Shown here: positions 23,396 to 32,766 of the stretch, one piece after another
How the letters are laid out: each line of letters opens with the position of its first letter
Numbering within the stretch: the first letter of the stretch is position 1
Assembly: GCA_051294375.1 (NCBI GenBank)
Contig: CM119270.1
Coordinates: 12,399,676-12,463,675, forward strand
From: Paraspadella gotoi
Taxonomy: Eukaryota > Chaetognatha
DNA: 64,000 nucleotides
Direction: 5' to 3'
Position numbers and translations under genes: made by a program
Notes under the pieces: generated by a model
Told to the model about the DNA's origin: nothing
Databases searched by the model: none
What the model saw: only the letters and a program-made list of their open reading frames with translations

Positions 23396-26300
23396 CCAGG
23401 CGCGACCATAGACCGTATCTGCCTGAATAAAGAAATTAGAAATCGGAAAATGAGAGAGTCGCTCTTCACGTAATTGTCATACGGGTTGCGCCTTTTTCCC
23501 GATAATGAACTTGCGGTGGTGGCGGGTGATGGTAGGGACTAGGGAGTCTGAGAATGGCATTAGCAAAGAAAGAGAAAATAATTAATGAAAGGAGAGAGAG
23601 AAAAAAAAGGGACTTTTACAAAATACTCTGTGCGCATAACAAACGAACGTGAATAATCATTACTGTAAAGAAAGAAGGAATATGATTGGAACGACGTAAG
23701 CCGCTCAAAATAGCGAACGATGATAGCAAAACTGACGCCATTACATAAATAAATTCCATGATGGAGAAAAGTTTTGGGTAGGGAGAAGAGACTTCAGGGA
23801 TGATGTTAAAGAAAGAGGTCCCCTTAACAACAACAACTACAACAACAACAACCCAATTATACCCAGGTGAACCTGAACACATCCTCTCCACGCGCTCGTC
23901 AAGACGACGTCCTTGGCGCGGGCGTCGCCGACTTCGCCTTCGACTCGGACGGGAATCGAACCCGAGTCGACAAGGCCTTTGGGGGCGAAGATCTGGACGA
24001 GCGGTTGGACCGACTTGAAGTTGTCGACGAAGTTGAAGAGGTGTAGATCCTTAACATCAATCTCCATCTATTTATAATCACGACGTTCATTAAAATAAAA
24101 TTTAAATCAATTTATTCTCAGCACATTCCGTGTCCCGGAACGAGTTAGTGATTCTAGAGATTCTTAATTCTCGATCTTAACTTTTTAAGGTTCAGATTTT
24201 AACTATTGCGTCTTATTTTGAAGAGGTTATGTTCATTCCACAGGAAGAATTGGATGCCGAAGACCACAACGACGACGACGACGACGAACACGACGACCCT
24301 CAAACCCCCAACGCTCCGTCGACAGACTTGACGGAACCACTCGACCTCAGAGGAGGCGACTCCAAAGTGATGGACGACGGGGTGTTGGAAGAGGCGGAGG
24401 CGAAGGCGGAGATGAGGTTCGAAAGAAAGAAGGAAGAGATGGATCTGCTCTACGACGCCGACGATGACGATTTCAAAGACGACGACGGAACATACCTGGT
24501 GGATCCTCTGCAGATGCTGGAAGAGACTGGACGGAATGAGGCCCATGAGGTTTCGGAAGCTTCGACGTCATCGACGACGACGACGACGACTAAAAAGCCA
24601 AGCTTCGAACAGATCGACATTTTAATGAATCCCATGGAGATGCTTAGGTTGTTGGGGAAGAGAGATCTCTTTGGAAGGAAGAAGAGATCCAACGACGACG
24701 AAAACGACGACGACGACGACGACGAAGAACCGACTTTCAGGGAAGAAAACTTAATCCGCAATCAACTGACGGTGAAGATGGATTACAGGATCCGTCGACG
24801 ATCCACTCGACGACGGAGATCCTCGGACGCCGAGTCGGAAGTCGTCGTCGACGAATCCTCCTTCGCGGAGACGTCGTTGTCGTCGCCGAAGCGTCGCCCT
24901 CTTGCTGCTTCGAAGGCGGGATTCGAGATGCGACTGGCTCGACTCTCCAAGGAGACCGTCGTCGCGGATCCGGCGGCTTCATTGGCAAAGATGTTGAAGT
25001 TGCCCGTCGACGACGACGAGGACTCTCCCGAAGACGACCTTGAGACTCTCCGCGAAGTTCTCTGGTTGGAAGGTCGCGTCGGAGCCTTCAACGTCACCGA
25101 AGCCGTCGAATCCTTCGTCCGCGGCGTCGATCTCAAGACGGAATGTCTCCCGCGATGGCGCCGTTGTCTCAAACTGCTGAGGCTGTTGACGAAAGTCTCT
25201 ACGAATCACTCGAGTCACGAGGCTCACGTCGACGAGCTCGTTGGCTTTCTGGGCTCAGGTGTGCCGCCAGAGGACGAACAGAAGCGCGCCGAGTTGTTGA
25301 CGGTGCTCGCCGAGTTTCGCCCGGCGACGCAGCGAGTTTTCCGGCTGCTGGACGAGGAAATCCGACGTCGGTGGAGAAAGTATAGGAAGGCGCCGCCGGC
25401 GCTGCTCTTCGCCTTCGCAAGAGTAGCGGCGTCGGCGGGGAAATCAGAAAAGCGCCGGACGGCGGCCTTTTTGCTGCGACCACTCTTGACGGGTGACTGC
25501 GCGGTTGACGGACAGAGGCTGGAGTATCTCGAGGCTCTGGCGATCTTGCGGAGTCGCGAGACGCTGGGACATTTGTGGAGGCTTTTCGAAGGATGCGATC
25601 CGAGAGCCACGGGGGATGTTAGGTGAGGGAGAGAAAATGGATGACGATTGTATTCATTGTACTATTGTATTTAAATTTTAACGACTGACGGTTTGCGGTA
25701 ATTGCAACGATGATAATACCAGTTCATTAATTGTTAATTTTCTTTCATTATGAACTAAATAATGTTTTCAATTAATCTACTTAATATCTATCCCCGCAGC
25801 ATGAACGTAGAGGTTCTCCAGTCTCTTCGCCACATGCTGCAGCATCGAGTCGCCCAACAGATCGTCGACGCCGCAATTCGATCGTCGAACTGCGCACTCG
25901 TCGAAGCCGCGCTGGATCTGCTCGGGTAACAGGGATTTTGTTTCAGGATATGTAAGTGAGTTAGATTTTTACAATATTGTAATTGTTATTGCCCATCTAA
26001 AAATGTTCTTCGCTGCAAAAGGGTTTTTCATTGTCCGCTTGTTCGCTTTTCCGAACTTTTAAAGTGATTTCAGTTTGAGTGATCCTAAATTATAATTCCT
26101 CATCTCCCCCCATCCAAAATAGAGAATCGAAATTCTCCAAATCCCCCAAGTGGCTCCGCGTCGACCGGACGATCCTATCGATGACCTTCGCCAACGGCCC
26201 GTCAAACGTCACCTTTGTGGAATCCATGCCTTGCATCTATCCTCACCTGAAGGCCTACTTGGCCATCAAGGGGAAGGTGTCGAAGCAGCACCGATGGGCG

Positions 26301-29300
26301 CTCGAGCGGCTCGTCCGGGAAATGGTCAGTCGGACAAAGATTAGAACAAAGGGAATTGCAATGAAACTACACGAAATATATACATATAGCTATAGGCAAA
26401 GTAACATTAAAATGAGATTCGATTGATCACCCCTGCCCCACATTGATGTTCGTTTCTTTTCACATTTTTTTATGAAACTGGTACAAGCAATATAAAATTA
26501 TCTATTCATTTAATGAAGAAGCTATCTTGCCCCTGACTTTTTCCAGGCTTTGGTGGTTTAAGGCCTCCATCACTCTTACAAGATAATCATAATGAACGTA
26601 GAAGGTTCGAATTTTATTCATTGAAACAAAATTAACAGTTTTATGATATATTTACAATGCAGTCTGATAAATTTTCGTTTTTCTTATCCTTTTTGAAGTA
26701 AAAACTGCGATAATCATTACATAGTCGAAGAAAGTTTTTTTCATCCAAGTAATACTATTGCTTCTACCGAAACCTATTCTTAAATATACTATCAAAAGAT
26801 ATGACTCTCGATCTCTCTTCTCAAGGAACCGCCCTCTACCGGCAAATCCCGGCGGCGTCGCGAGTGGAAGACGCAGACCTGCGACGTTTGGGGAAATCCG
26901 GGCGGAAAGGGAGACTCCACCTTTAGATTCATTCAGTCGGAGGCGGAATTCGAAGCCGACACAAGGAATTACAATAAAAAGGTGAGGAAAAGGCGGTGAG
27001 GCGATGAGGCGTTGAATGATGAAGCGAAAAAAAAAGTCTTGATAATATTTCTGGTCAAAATGGGCAATGGGAAAAGAAAGGTAAGGTGCAAAACGAATGA
27101 GATGGAAAGAGGGAAGTGAGGAGACTTTAAAAAAAAGGTGAGAACCGAAGAAGATGAAACGAATAGAGGTGAGAATTGCGGTGAAGTGGCCATAAAGATT
27201 CGGTGAAAAAAAAAAAGAAGTGAAAAAAAAATTCACGTGAAAAATGAGGTGCAGCACAAAAAAAAATGGAGAAAGAGAGAGCGAAAGAAAAAAAAATGGT
27301 GAAAAAATGTGAGAGGAATGCGATTAAGTTTTTTTTTTTTATTTCGTGATTCGTGAAACTTCAGGGATGCGTTGATATTATCTTGGTCCCCGTGAGAGAT
27401 GTTAGAAAGTTGAAAATATATTTTCTTCTGCAGCGCCATTGTTTGGGACACAAAAGATTCGGTACTAATGACGTCGGAGCCANNNNNNNNNNTTTGGGAC
27501 ACAAAAGATTCGGCACCAATGACGTCGGAGCCAATATTTATGCGGGTGAGCTGACTTATTAGATATTTTTTTAAAAATTTCATTATTAAATTGGTACAAC
27601 CAATATAAAAATTATCCATTCATTTAATAAACAAGCTATCTTGCCCCTGACTTTGGACAGGCTTTGGTGGTTTAAAGCCTCCATCACTCTTACAAGATAA
27701 TGACAAAGCAGGTCCCTGCAAGCTTTCAATCAAGACTCTCTCACAGTCTCGTTTATTCACTCCCAGAGTACCTGGCTTCCCTATCAATGAAGCGGTATAA
27801 TGTTTCAAAGAAAGTTTCAATTGTATGAAAAGATTATCGTATTAGAATTTAGATCCTAAATCATATTTTCAGGTCTTTACGCCGGAGAAAACTCGTTGAC
27901 AGGGGCCTACAAACTCTTTCAGGTGAGTGTTCCTTTTTTTCCTTTTAAAACTTCTTTACTCTCCCAGTCACCTTCACTAATCTTTCCCTATCCACTGACT
28001 CTACCAGCGCTTCGTGGCGACAGCGTCTTTCTTCGGCGCGGAACTCGAGATCGGACGCGTCACCTGGCGTAAGACGGGTTCCGGCGACAACAACAATAAC
28101 AACGCCAATCAGATCCTCCAGAAGTTTGTTGTGGGCGTGGCGGGTTTTAACATCTTCGAAAACGTGGAGGATGCCTGCCGCAGCTTCGTCCCGATCAACT
28201 ACGGGCGCCTTGTCTCCATCACCCTTTACGATATTCCTTTCTACGCGGCTTCGGTCTCCTTCGCCGGTAGATGTCAGAGTTGAAAGGGATGAGATGGGCT
28301 GTAGGATGAACAAAAGGGAAATAGATGGTAAAAAAAATGAGATTAATAGAAAAAGAAATAAAATAGATGAGAAAAGAAATGAGATAGTGTGGCAGCACGA
28401 CTTAAAGCAGAAATAAAATAGATGGGAAAACTTAATGAAATGAAGTGGAAAGAAAAAAACGAAATATATGAAAAAAAAAAGAAATAGATAAAAAAATAAA
28501 AAGGTAGACGAAAATTAGTTTTTACGATTGTTTTAATAGTCATTTGCGTGGTTAATTTCCAGATTGGAGAGATGCAAAGAAAAAAAAAGCAAATTTATAA
28601 TAGAACCGCTATTGTCGTGAATAAACGCAAAAAATCTTCCCTTTGAAGACCAGTTGGCGAGGCGGTGGGCAATTGTAGGTCATCCTCCAGACAGAGATTT
28701 CATGTTGAAGACGTTCAGCCGCCAGTCTGGGTCTAAGGGAGGCTGTGAGTGATTGTAATTCATCCTCCATGCAGAGCTTTCGTAGTGCTTACTGATCTTC
28801 ACAATCTTTATTTACTTGTTATACTTTTCTTTTGCATCTCAACCCATCCCGACTCTCCCCAACCCAAGCCGTCCTCCACCCTCGCCTCCGTCTCCAATTC
28901 GTCTGCTACGATCTCTCCTCCGGCGCCAAGGGTCTCGCCATCATCCCCAAGGCGTCCCTCAGCGTCGGCGGGGGCGCCACCGTCGGCGTCAGCGGCGTCG
29001 TCTCAGCAGGACTCGACGTCACCGTCAACATCAATTATAATTTTAAGGTCATTGAATGAGTTAAGTTTTATAATCTGTATGTGTAAGGGTGCGACTATAT
29101 TAACTTGTGACAATGAGAAGGCAAGTTTACCTGAGTAAATGTCTGACTGCATGGACGGTCGACCTGTCACAGGGTCAATGGGTCACGTGTCACTAATATA
29201 GATAGTGGACAACATCCGTCGTTGTAAGTAACAGGAGCCGTCGACCTTTTACAAGCGTTTCAATTCAATTTCAATTCAATTTCAATTTCAATTTCAATTT

Positions 29301-30446
29301 CAATTCAATTTCAATTCAATTTCAATTCAATTTCAATTCAATTTCAATTCAATTTCAATTCAATTTCAATTCAATTTCAATTCAATTAAAATTCAATTTC
29401 AATTCAATTTCAATTCAATTTCAATTCAATTGTCCTCCAAAAGAAATATGACGTCATCACGACGAACTCTTTCATGATAATTAAAAGAGGAAAATGTGAG
29501 ACGAGGTGACAGGCGCGTCTTGAACTTTTTAAAGGATGAGCTTTTCTAAGTTTTTTTTTTTTATGTTTAATTTTGAAGCAGAAAAGGGGCAAAACGACCT
29601 TTGGGCTTAATTCAACAAAGATTCGATCTGTCGTTTTCAACGTCGTCGTCGGAATCGTTTCCTGTCGTCGTCGTNNNNNNNNNNNNNNNNNNNNNNNNNN
29701 NNNNNNNNNNNNNNNNNNNNNNNNNNNNNNNNNNNNNNNNNNNNNNNNNNNNNNNNNNNNNNNNNNNNNNNNNNNNNNNNNNNNNNNNNNNNNNNNNNNN
29801 NNNNNNNNNNNNNNNNNNNNNNNNNNNNNNNNNNNNNNNNNNNNNNNNNNNNNNNNNNNNNNNNNNNNNNNNNNNNNNNNNNNNNNNNGTACGGTGGCCC
29901 CTGAGCACCCGTTAGGATTGCCAACGACCTGGCTCGTGCCAGAAACTGTGCCGCTTGGGGTCGCCGAGGACCCCACTAGAGACGGAGACATTTCCTCCGC
30001 GGCCTATGGGGAATCCATCCACTCAACCTCCTCTTAAGAGTCGTCCCGTCTGAGCGCCGATTCATTCAGGTCGCGATTATTCGAGTCTTTTCTCTCTTCA
30101 TTAAATCCGATTAAAAACTGACTCATCCCTCCGTCGCTGTCTTCGCCGTATTCCTCGTCGTATTTGACGTTGTCTTCGCCGTATTCGTCGTCGTCTTCGT
30201 CGTTGTCTTCGCCGTATTCGTCGTCGTCTTCGTCGTTGTCTTCGCCGTATTCGTCGTCGTCGTCTTCGTCCTACTTTTCTCGATCCCGGTCGTCGGTCGG
30301 TTGTGTGTTGTTTTCCTGATATTTTTTTATCATGAAGTTAATGAGGATTCTGTCTCGAAACCTTAATTCGGTTGTTATCTAGGATATAGATTGTGTCTTC
30401 TTCCCCCGGCGAAGGAGTGATATTGAGGATGAAGGAGAGAGACGAG

Positions 30447-30478
<32 letters not shown>

Positions 30479-32623
30479 AGAGAGAGAGGAGAGAGGGTGA
30501 GTGTGAGCGTGAGAGAAAAAATGAGATTTCGGCTGAAGCGATCCAGACGAAGGAGGTCAGCGAGTTGAGAGGCAGCGTATAATTAAATGATGCGGAGAGT
30601 GAAAATTGTTACAAAACATCATTAAAACAAAAAGAACGAATAGGGGAAAGCTTGTTCTTCATAAAAACACAATCGAACTCACTTTCAATTCCTTATCATT
30701 ATCAGTTATTGGGTAATTTATTTTCTTACAAACAAAAATTCATTTTCATGTTGCACTTTAAAATTCATATTGCAAAGCAATTTTTTGTTATCATTTTTCT
30801 CACTAATAGAAAGAAAAAGCAAAAAATCTTTTGTCAGGCGCCTTGACTTCTGTTGTCAATCAAAAGTTATTAAAATAAATTTGTTGTTTGACAAAATTTC
30901 ATTACAACAGTTTCTAAAATTTGTTTAGCTTTATCACCATGTTTATATACCTGCGCAAACAGAACACGAACATCAAGACAATTGGTCATCTAACTAATGT
31001 CATCTAAGCAATGGTAATCCTATATATGCAGATGATAGATACCGTTTTTTTCGATATTGATAACCAATAAAAAACAAAATACAGCAACCCTTGGATTTCT
31101 GTTTAATTACCGTTAATATACTTTATTTTAACTTACGAGTCAATAACTTTCGTCAGTCAAACAAATAAAGAGATAGGCCGATCGCCTAACCAAAAATACC
31201 TTCGAGATTTTATCTCATAAACAAACTAAGCAAATTGCAAGAAAAACAATTTTTCTCTCACCACAACAACAATGTTGTACCCTTGACCCATCACTAGAGC
31301 GAGACGGATCTCCGTCCCTGCGTCTCGGCCACCCACGGGTTCGATCCCATGCGCGTCCAGTTCGCCCTCACCTTCAAAGTCCTGCTATGGGACGTGAGAC
31401 TGGAGCCAGACTGGATGGGCTTTCAGATCTTCAGAGGCTCCAACGCCGAGTGGATCGGCCCTTCGTGCAGCGGGGCGAGGAGAGACGGAAGAAGGGCATT
31501 GATGCAGAAGACGGACAACGTCTGCACCAAATTCTTGTGAGAACATCGTTATTGGCTTGTTTCTTTTTTCACTCTTTTATTTTTTCAGTTTTTAAAATTA
31601 TTTTCTCTTCTTCTATTTTCCCTATAATGAGTAATCATTTCCCTATACTATAGGCTGGTACTACTGAAAATTCTACATTTGTTTTTTTTTCGCTCCTTCT
31701 TAATTTCTTTCTTTCTTTTTACTTTTTACTTTTTTTCCTCTCTTCCCCTTTTTTCTTTTTAAACCGCTTCCTCCAATTTCTTTCTCAGAAAAAAAAGCCC
31801 TCTTGAAACTCCGTTCCCTCGGAGCGCTCGTAATCAAGTGGATAAAGCTTTTTACGGATGGTCCTCAAAGCAACTTCAAAATGCTCCCTTGGACAGATCG
31901 GAACTTATTGCCAAGTGAGGGACAAAAATACTTTATTACGTAGTCTTCTATGTTCAAATAAAAAAATCTTACTTTCATATTGAATAAAAGTAATTTGTCT
32001 TTCATCGACCAGGAGCGGGACGGTCGTCCCGGAAATGGCAACGGACGCAGAATGATGCAAAGTTTTGGCGGGAGGGCAATTGTTCGGGCTGTCGGATGGC
32101 CGTGAGAAGCACGACTTTCTGCAAATCGAATTCAGCTGCCTCCGTGGATTGAAGGAAGAAAAAGGGAAGAGTTTGACGTAAGATCGGGGCGATTTGGCTA
32201 TTTCAAATTGCAATGCAAAGTTGTAAATTTTTTTTTTTATCGTATTGACAAAATTATTTAATTAAGTTTAAAATGTTCGCAGTTTGATAGGTAAAAGGNN
32301 NNNNNNNNNNNNNNNNNNNNNNNTGGATAAAGCTTTTTACGGATGGTCTCAAAGCAACTCAAAATGCTCCTTGGACAGATCGGACACTTATTGCCAGTGA
32401 GGACAAAAATACTTTATTCGATTAGTTTCTATGTCAAAAAAAAAATCTTACTTTCATATTGAAAAAATGTATTTGTCTTTCATCGACCAGGAGCGGGACG
32501 TCGTTCCCGAAATGCAACGGACGCAATCGATGCAAAGTTTTGGCGGAGGGCAATTGGTTCGCTGTCGGATGCGTGGGAATGCACGACTTTCTGCAAATCG
32601 AATTCAGCTGCCTCCTGGATTGA
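21349..32623 (+). CDS. Large lipid transfer protein with C-terminal SUEL lectin
   Basis: Exons: 21349-21618, 21815-21907, 22173-22493, 23867-24040, 24244-25622, 25800-25925, 26123-26324, 26826-26981, 27434-27545 (split by N), 27873-27922, 28008-28266, 28869-29047, 31298-31536, 31789-32396 (split by N and a duplication), 32491-32623 (TGA). All phases agree; about 1,250 residues. A signal peptide (VFYLLLLTALTVNFSVAS) is followed by a vitellogenin-N-type beta domain (VRLWEGNATQ, VKTSADFTVECL, LNFKRTLVGAFQ). An acidic insert with a GRKKR site comes next, then an alpha-helical part. A beta-rich half follows that I cannot assign (FGTNDVGANIYAG; VPINYGRLVSITLYDIPF; GLDVTVNINYNF). The last 70 residues match the SUEL pattern (AFYGW, CNGRNRCKV, GCVGMHDFLQIEFSC). 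The family carries lipid in secreted particles; the lectin suggests carbohydrate targeting. The end of exon 1 is uncertain (donor 21619 or 21493). Confidence 0.85.
22173..22493 (+). CDS. Vitellogenin-N core exon of gene 2
   Basis: Entered in phase 0 from the donor at 21908. It opens VECLSACQSAPC, continues to LFQVRVVKSS, a Ser/Thr/Glu-rich loop, then RLPFRFLQHRNGSVVKVYFV, and ends LNFKRTLVGAFQ at a GT donor. The closing phrase corresponds to the conserved N-x-K-R-x-x-x-x-x-x-Q segment of vitellogenin, apolipophorin and MTP N-terminal domains, which mediates receptor or partner contacts and initiates lipid loading. Two Cys pairs and an NGS glycosylation site are visible. This exon is the main basis for the family call. 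Confidence 0.85.
23303..23393. repeat. (GA)n microsatellite in gene 2 intron
   Basis: A 90-bp GA run between exons 3 and 4. In the noisy copies (about 39475-39550 and 53744-53819) it is shorter and riddled with AGG/AGAA interruptions. Confidence 0.97.
24244..25622 (+). CDS. Long exon of gene 2: acidic insert then helical domain
   Basis: Starts EELDAEDHNDDDDD and stays very acidic to about 24760, with a Thr-rich linker (TSSTTTTTTKKP), a GRKKRS dibasic site (24673-24690) and an Arg-rich cluster (RIRRRSTRRRR). From about 25020 it is Leu/Arg/Ala-rich and helical (LETLREVLWLEGRVGAF; LEYLEALAILRSRETLGHLW), as expected for the LLTP alpha-helical superhelix. GRKKR resembles the furin-type sites that split vitellogenin and apolipophorin precursors; cleavage is inferred and not shown. 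Confidence 0.8.
26475..26590 (+). repeat. Interspersed repeat, copy 2 (truncated)
   Basis: Lies in the gene 2 intron after 26324. It matches the left half of copies 1 and 3 up to ACTCTTACAAGATAATCAT and lacks the right half (AAGCTTTCAATCAAG..). The outer stem ATCTTG/CAAGAT is kept. Confidence 0.85.
27437..27538 (+). other. 10-N gap flanked by a duplicated exon piece
   Basis: N at 27483-27492. The 46 bases before it (from TTTGGGACACAAAAG to GACGTCGGAGCCA) are repeated after it with only two differences (GGTACTAATG against GGCACCAATG). One exon copy was therefore counted twice at an unmerged contig overlap. Both copies encode LGHKRFGTNDVGA. Confidence 0.9.
27588..27800 (+). repeat. Interspersed repeat, copy 3 (fullest)
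   Basis: Lies in the gene 2 intron between 27545 and 27873. It contains three nested or adjacent stems: TTGG-TACAA-CCAA at the left end, an outer ATCTTG/CAAGAT pair, and an inner AGGCTTT-GGTGGTTT-AAAGCCT hairpin. The right half ends near ATCAATGAAGCG. Noisy copies appear near 44036-44255 and 58305-58524. Confidence 0.85.
29048..29259. other. Start of the 2.2-kb gene 2 intron
   Basis: From the donor at 29048. The intron contains the 11-bp satellite, the 214-N gap, a possible alternative terminal exon, an antisense acidic ORF and AT-rich DNA (30500-31290) in which I see no further exon. Confidence 0.5.
29260..29431. repeat. CAATTCAATTT tandem repeat (11 bp)
   Basis: About fifteen units of the 11-mer CAATTCAATTT, with some 6-bp CAATTT units interspersed. 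The noisy copies (45866-46059, 60135-60328) keep the pattern but break it with single-base insertions, which makes this array a good gauge of the error type. Confidence 0.95.
29675..29888. other. Assembly gap, 214 N
   Basis: Unknown sequence inside the gene 2 intron. The noisy copies cross this interval (about 46298-46470 and 60567-60739) and show a (GA)n run of some 45 bp flanked by short unique sequence. Confidence 0.95.
29894..30037 (+). CDS. Candidate alternative last exon of gene 2
   Basis: If spliced after 29047 (phase 0), the frame reads VAPEHPLGLPTTWLVPE, then TVPLGVAEDPTRDGDIS, and ends YGESIHSTSS and TAA. Third positions are mostly C/G, as in true exons. The base before GTG is G in this copy (TACGGTG) but the noisy copies read TAGGTG, which would supply the AG acceptor. 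The exon touches the N gap, so its left edge is unreliable. Using it would give a product without the SUEL lectin. Confidence 0.35.
   Translation: MAPEHPLGLPTTWLVPETVPLGVAEDPTRDGDISSAAYGESIHSTSS
30034..30270 (-). CDS. Antisense acidic ORF, exon-like
   Basis: On the minus strand 78 codons are open between a TAG and a TAA. The first half is repeats of DEDDDEYGEDN (33-bp unit); the rest reads YDEEYGEDSDGGMSQFLIGF and ends LNESALRRDDS. C-ending codons prevail, as in the Asp-rich exons of gene 1. No good acceptor precedes it (only purine-rich AAAAG or TAG). It may be a terminal exon of an unseen minus-strand gene or a repeat that happens to be open. Confidence 0.3.
   Translation of the reverse strand, partial: DEDDDDEYGEDNDEDDDEYGEDNDEDDDEYGEDNVKYDEEYGEDSDGGMSQFLIGFNEERKDSNNRDLNESALRRDDS
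30130..30270. repeat. 33-bp tandem repeat (GTATTCGTCGTCGTCTTCG)
   Basis: Three to four units of GTATTCGTCGTCGTCTTCG followed by TCGTTGTCTTCGCC. The unit length is a multiple of three and keeps the antisense frame open. Confidence 0.85.
30439..30498. repeat. (GA)n microsatellite, interrupted
   Basis: Short GA runs separated by AGA and AGGA interruptions, in the gene 2 intron. Confidence 0.9.
32324..32623 (+). CDS. SUEL lectin exons (intact copy)
   Basis: The end of the penultimate exon to 32396 (donor GTGAGG, phase 2) joins the last exon 32491-32623. Together they read AFYGWSQSNSKC, SLDRSDTYCQSG, CNGRNRCKVLAEG and GCVGMHDFLQIEFSC, then LLD and the stop. The Cys spacing and the C-x-G-x-x-x-C...C-x-G-x-x-x-[FY]-L-x-[IV]-x-[FY]-x-C ending are those of the D-galactoside/L-rhamnose-binding SUEL family. 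The YGR-type ligand motif is YGW here, so sugar specificity may differ or be lost. Confidence 0.8.
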
Positions 32624-32760
32624 AGGAAGAAAAAGGGAAGAGTTTTGACGTAGACGGGGCGATTGGCTATTTCGAAATGCATGCAAAGTTGTAAATTTTT
32701 TTTTTTATCGATTGACAAAATTATTTAATTAATTAAAATGTTCGCAGTTTGATGGAAAAG

Positions 32761-32766
32761 AATAAA
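32761..32766 (+). terminator. Candidate polyadenylation signal of gene 2
   Basis: AATAAA about 140 nt after the gene 2 stop codon. The same hexamer stands in the same place in the noisy copies. Confidence 0.55.

Noticed and set aside
23945-23970. tRNA-like B box on the minus strand (reverse complement of GGGAATCGAACCCGAGTC)
   Set aside because: It lies in gene 2 exon 4, where it encodes DGNRTRV; no acceptor stem, D arm or anticodon arm could be built around it.
24199-25610. Long minus-strand frames over the acidic exon of gene 2
   Set aside because: They are shadows of Asp/Glu-rich codons (GAC/GTC symmetry); the plus frame has splice sites in phase, domain continuity and a family match.
8240-27800. 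Hammerhead ribozyme in the interspersed repeat
   Set aside because: No CUGANGA core or matching GAAA was found between the stems.
31348-31360. GGGTTCGATCCC, a second B-box-like motif near 31338-31349
   Set aside because: It encodes GFDP in the exon 31298-31536; no tRNA cloverleaf surrounds it.
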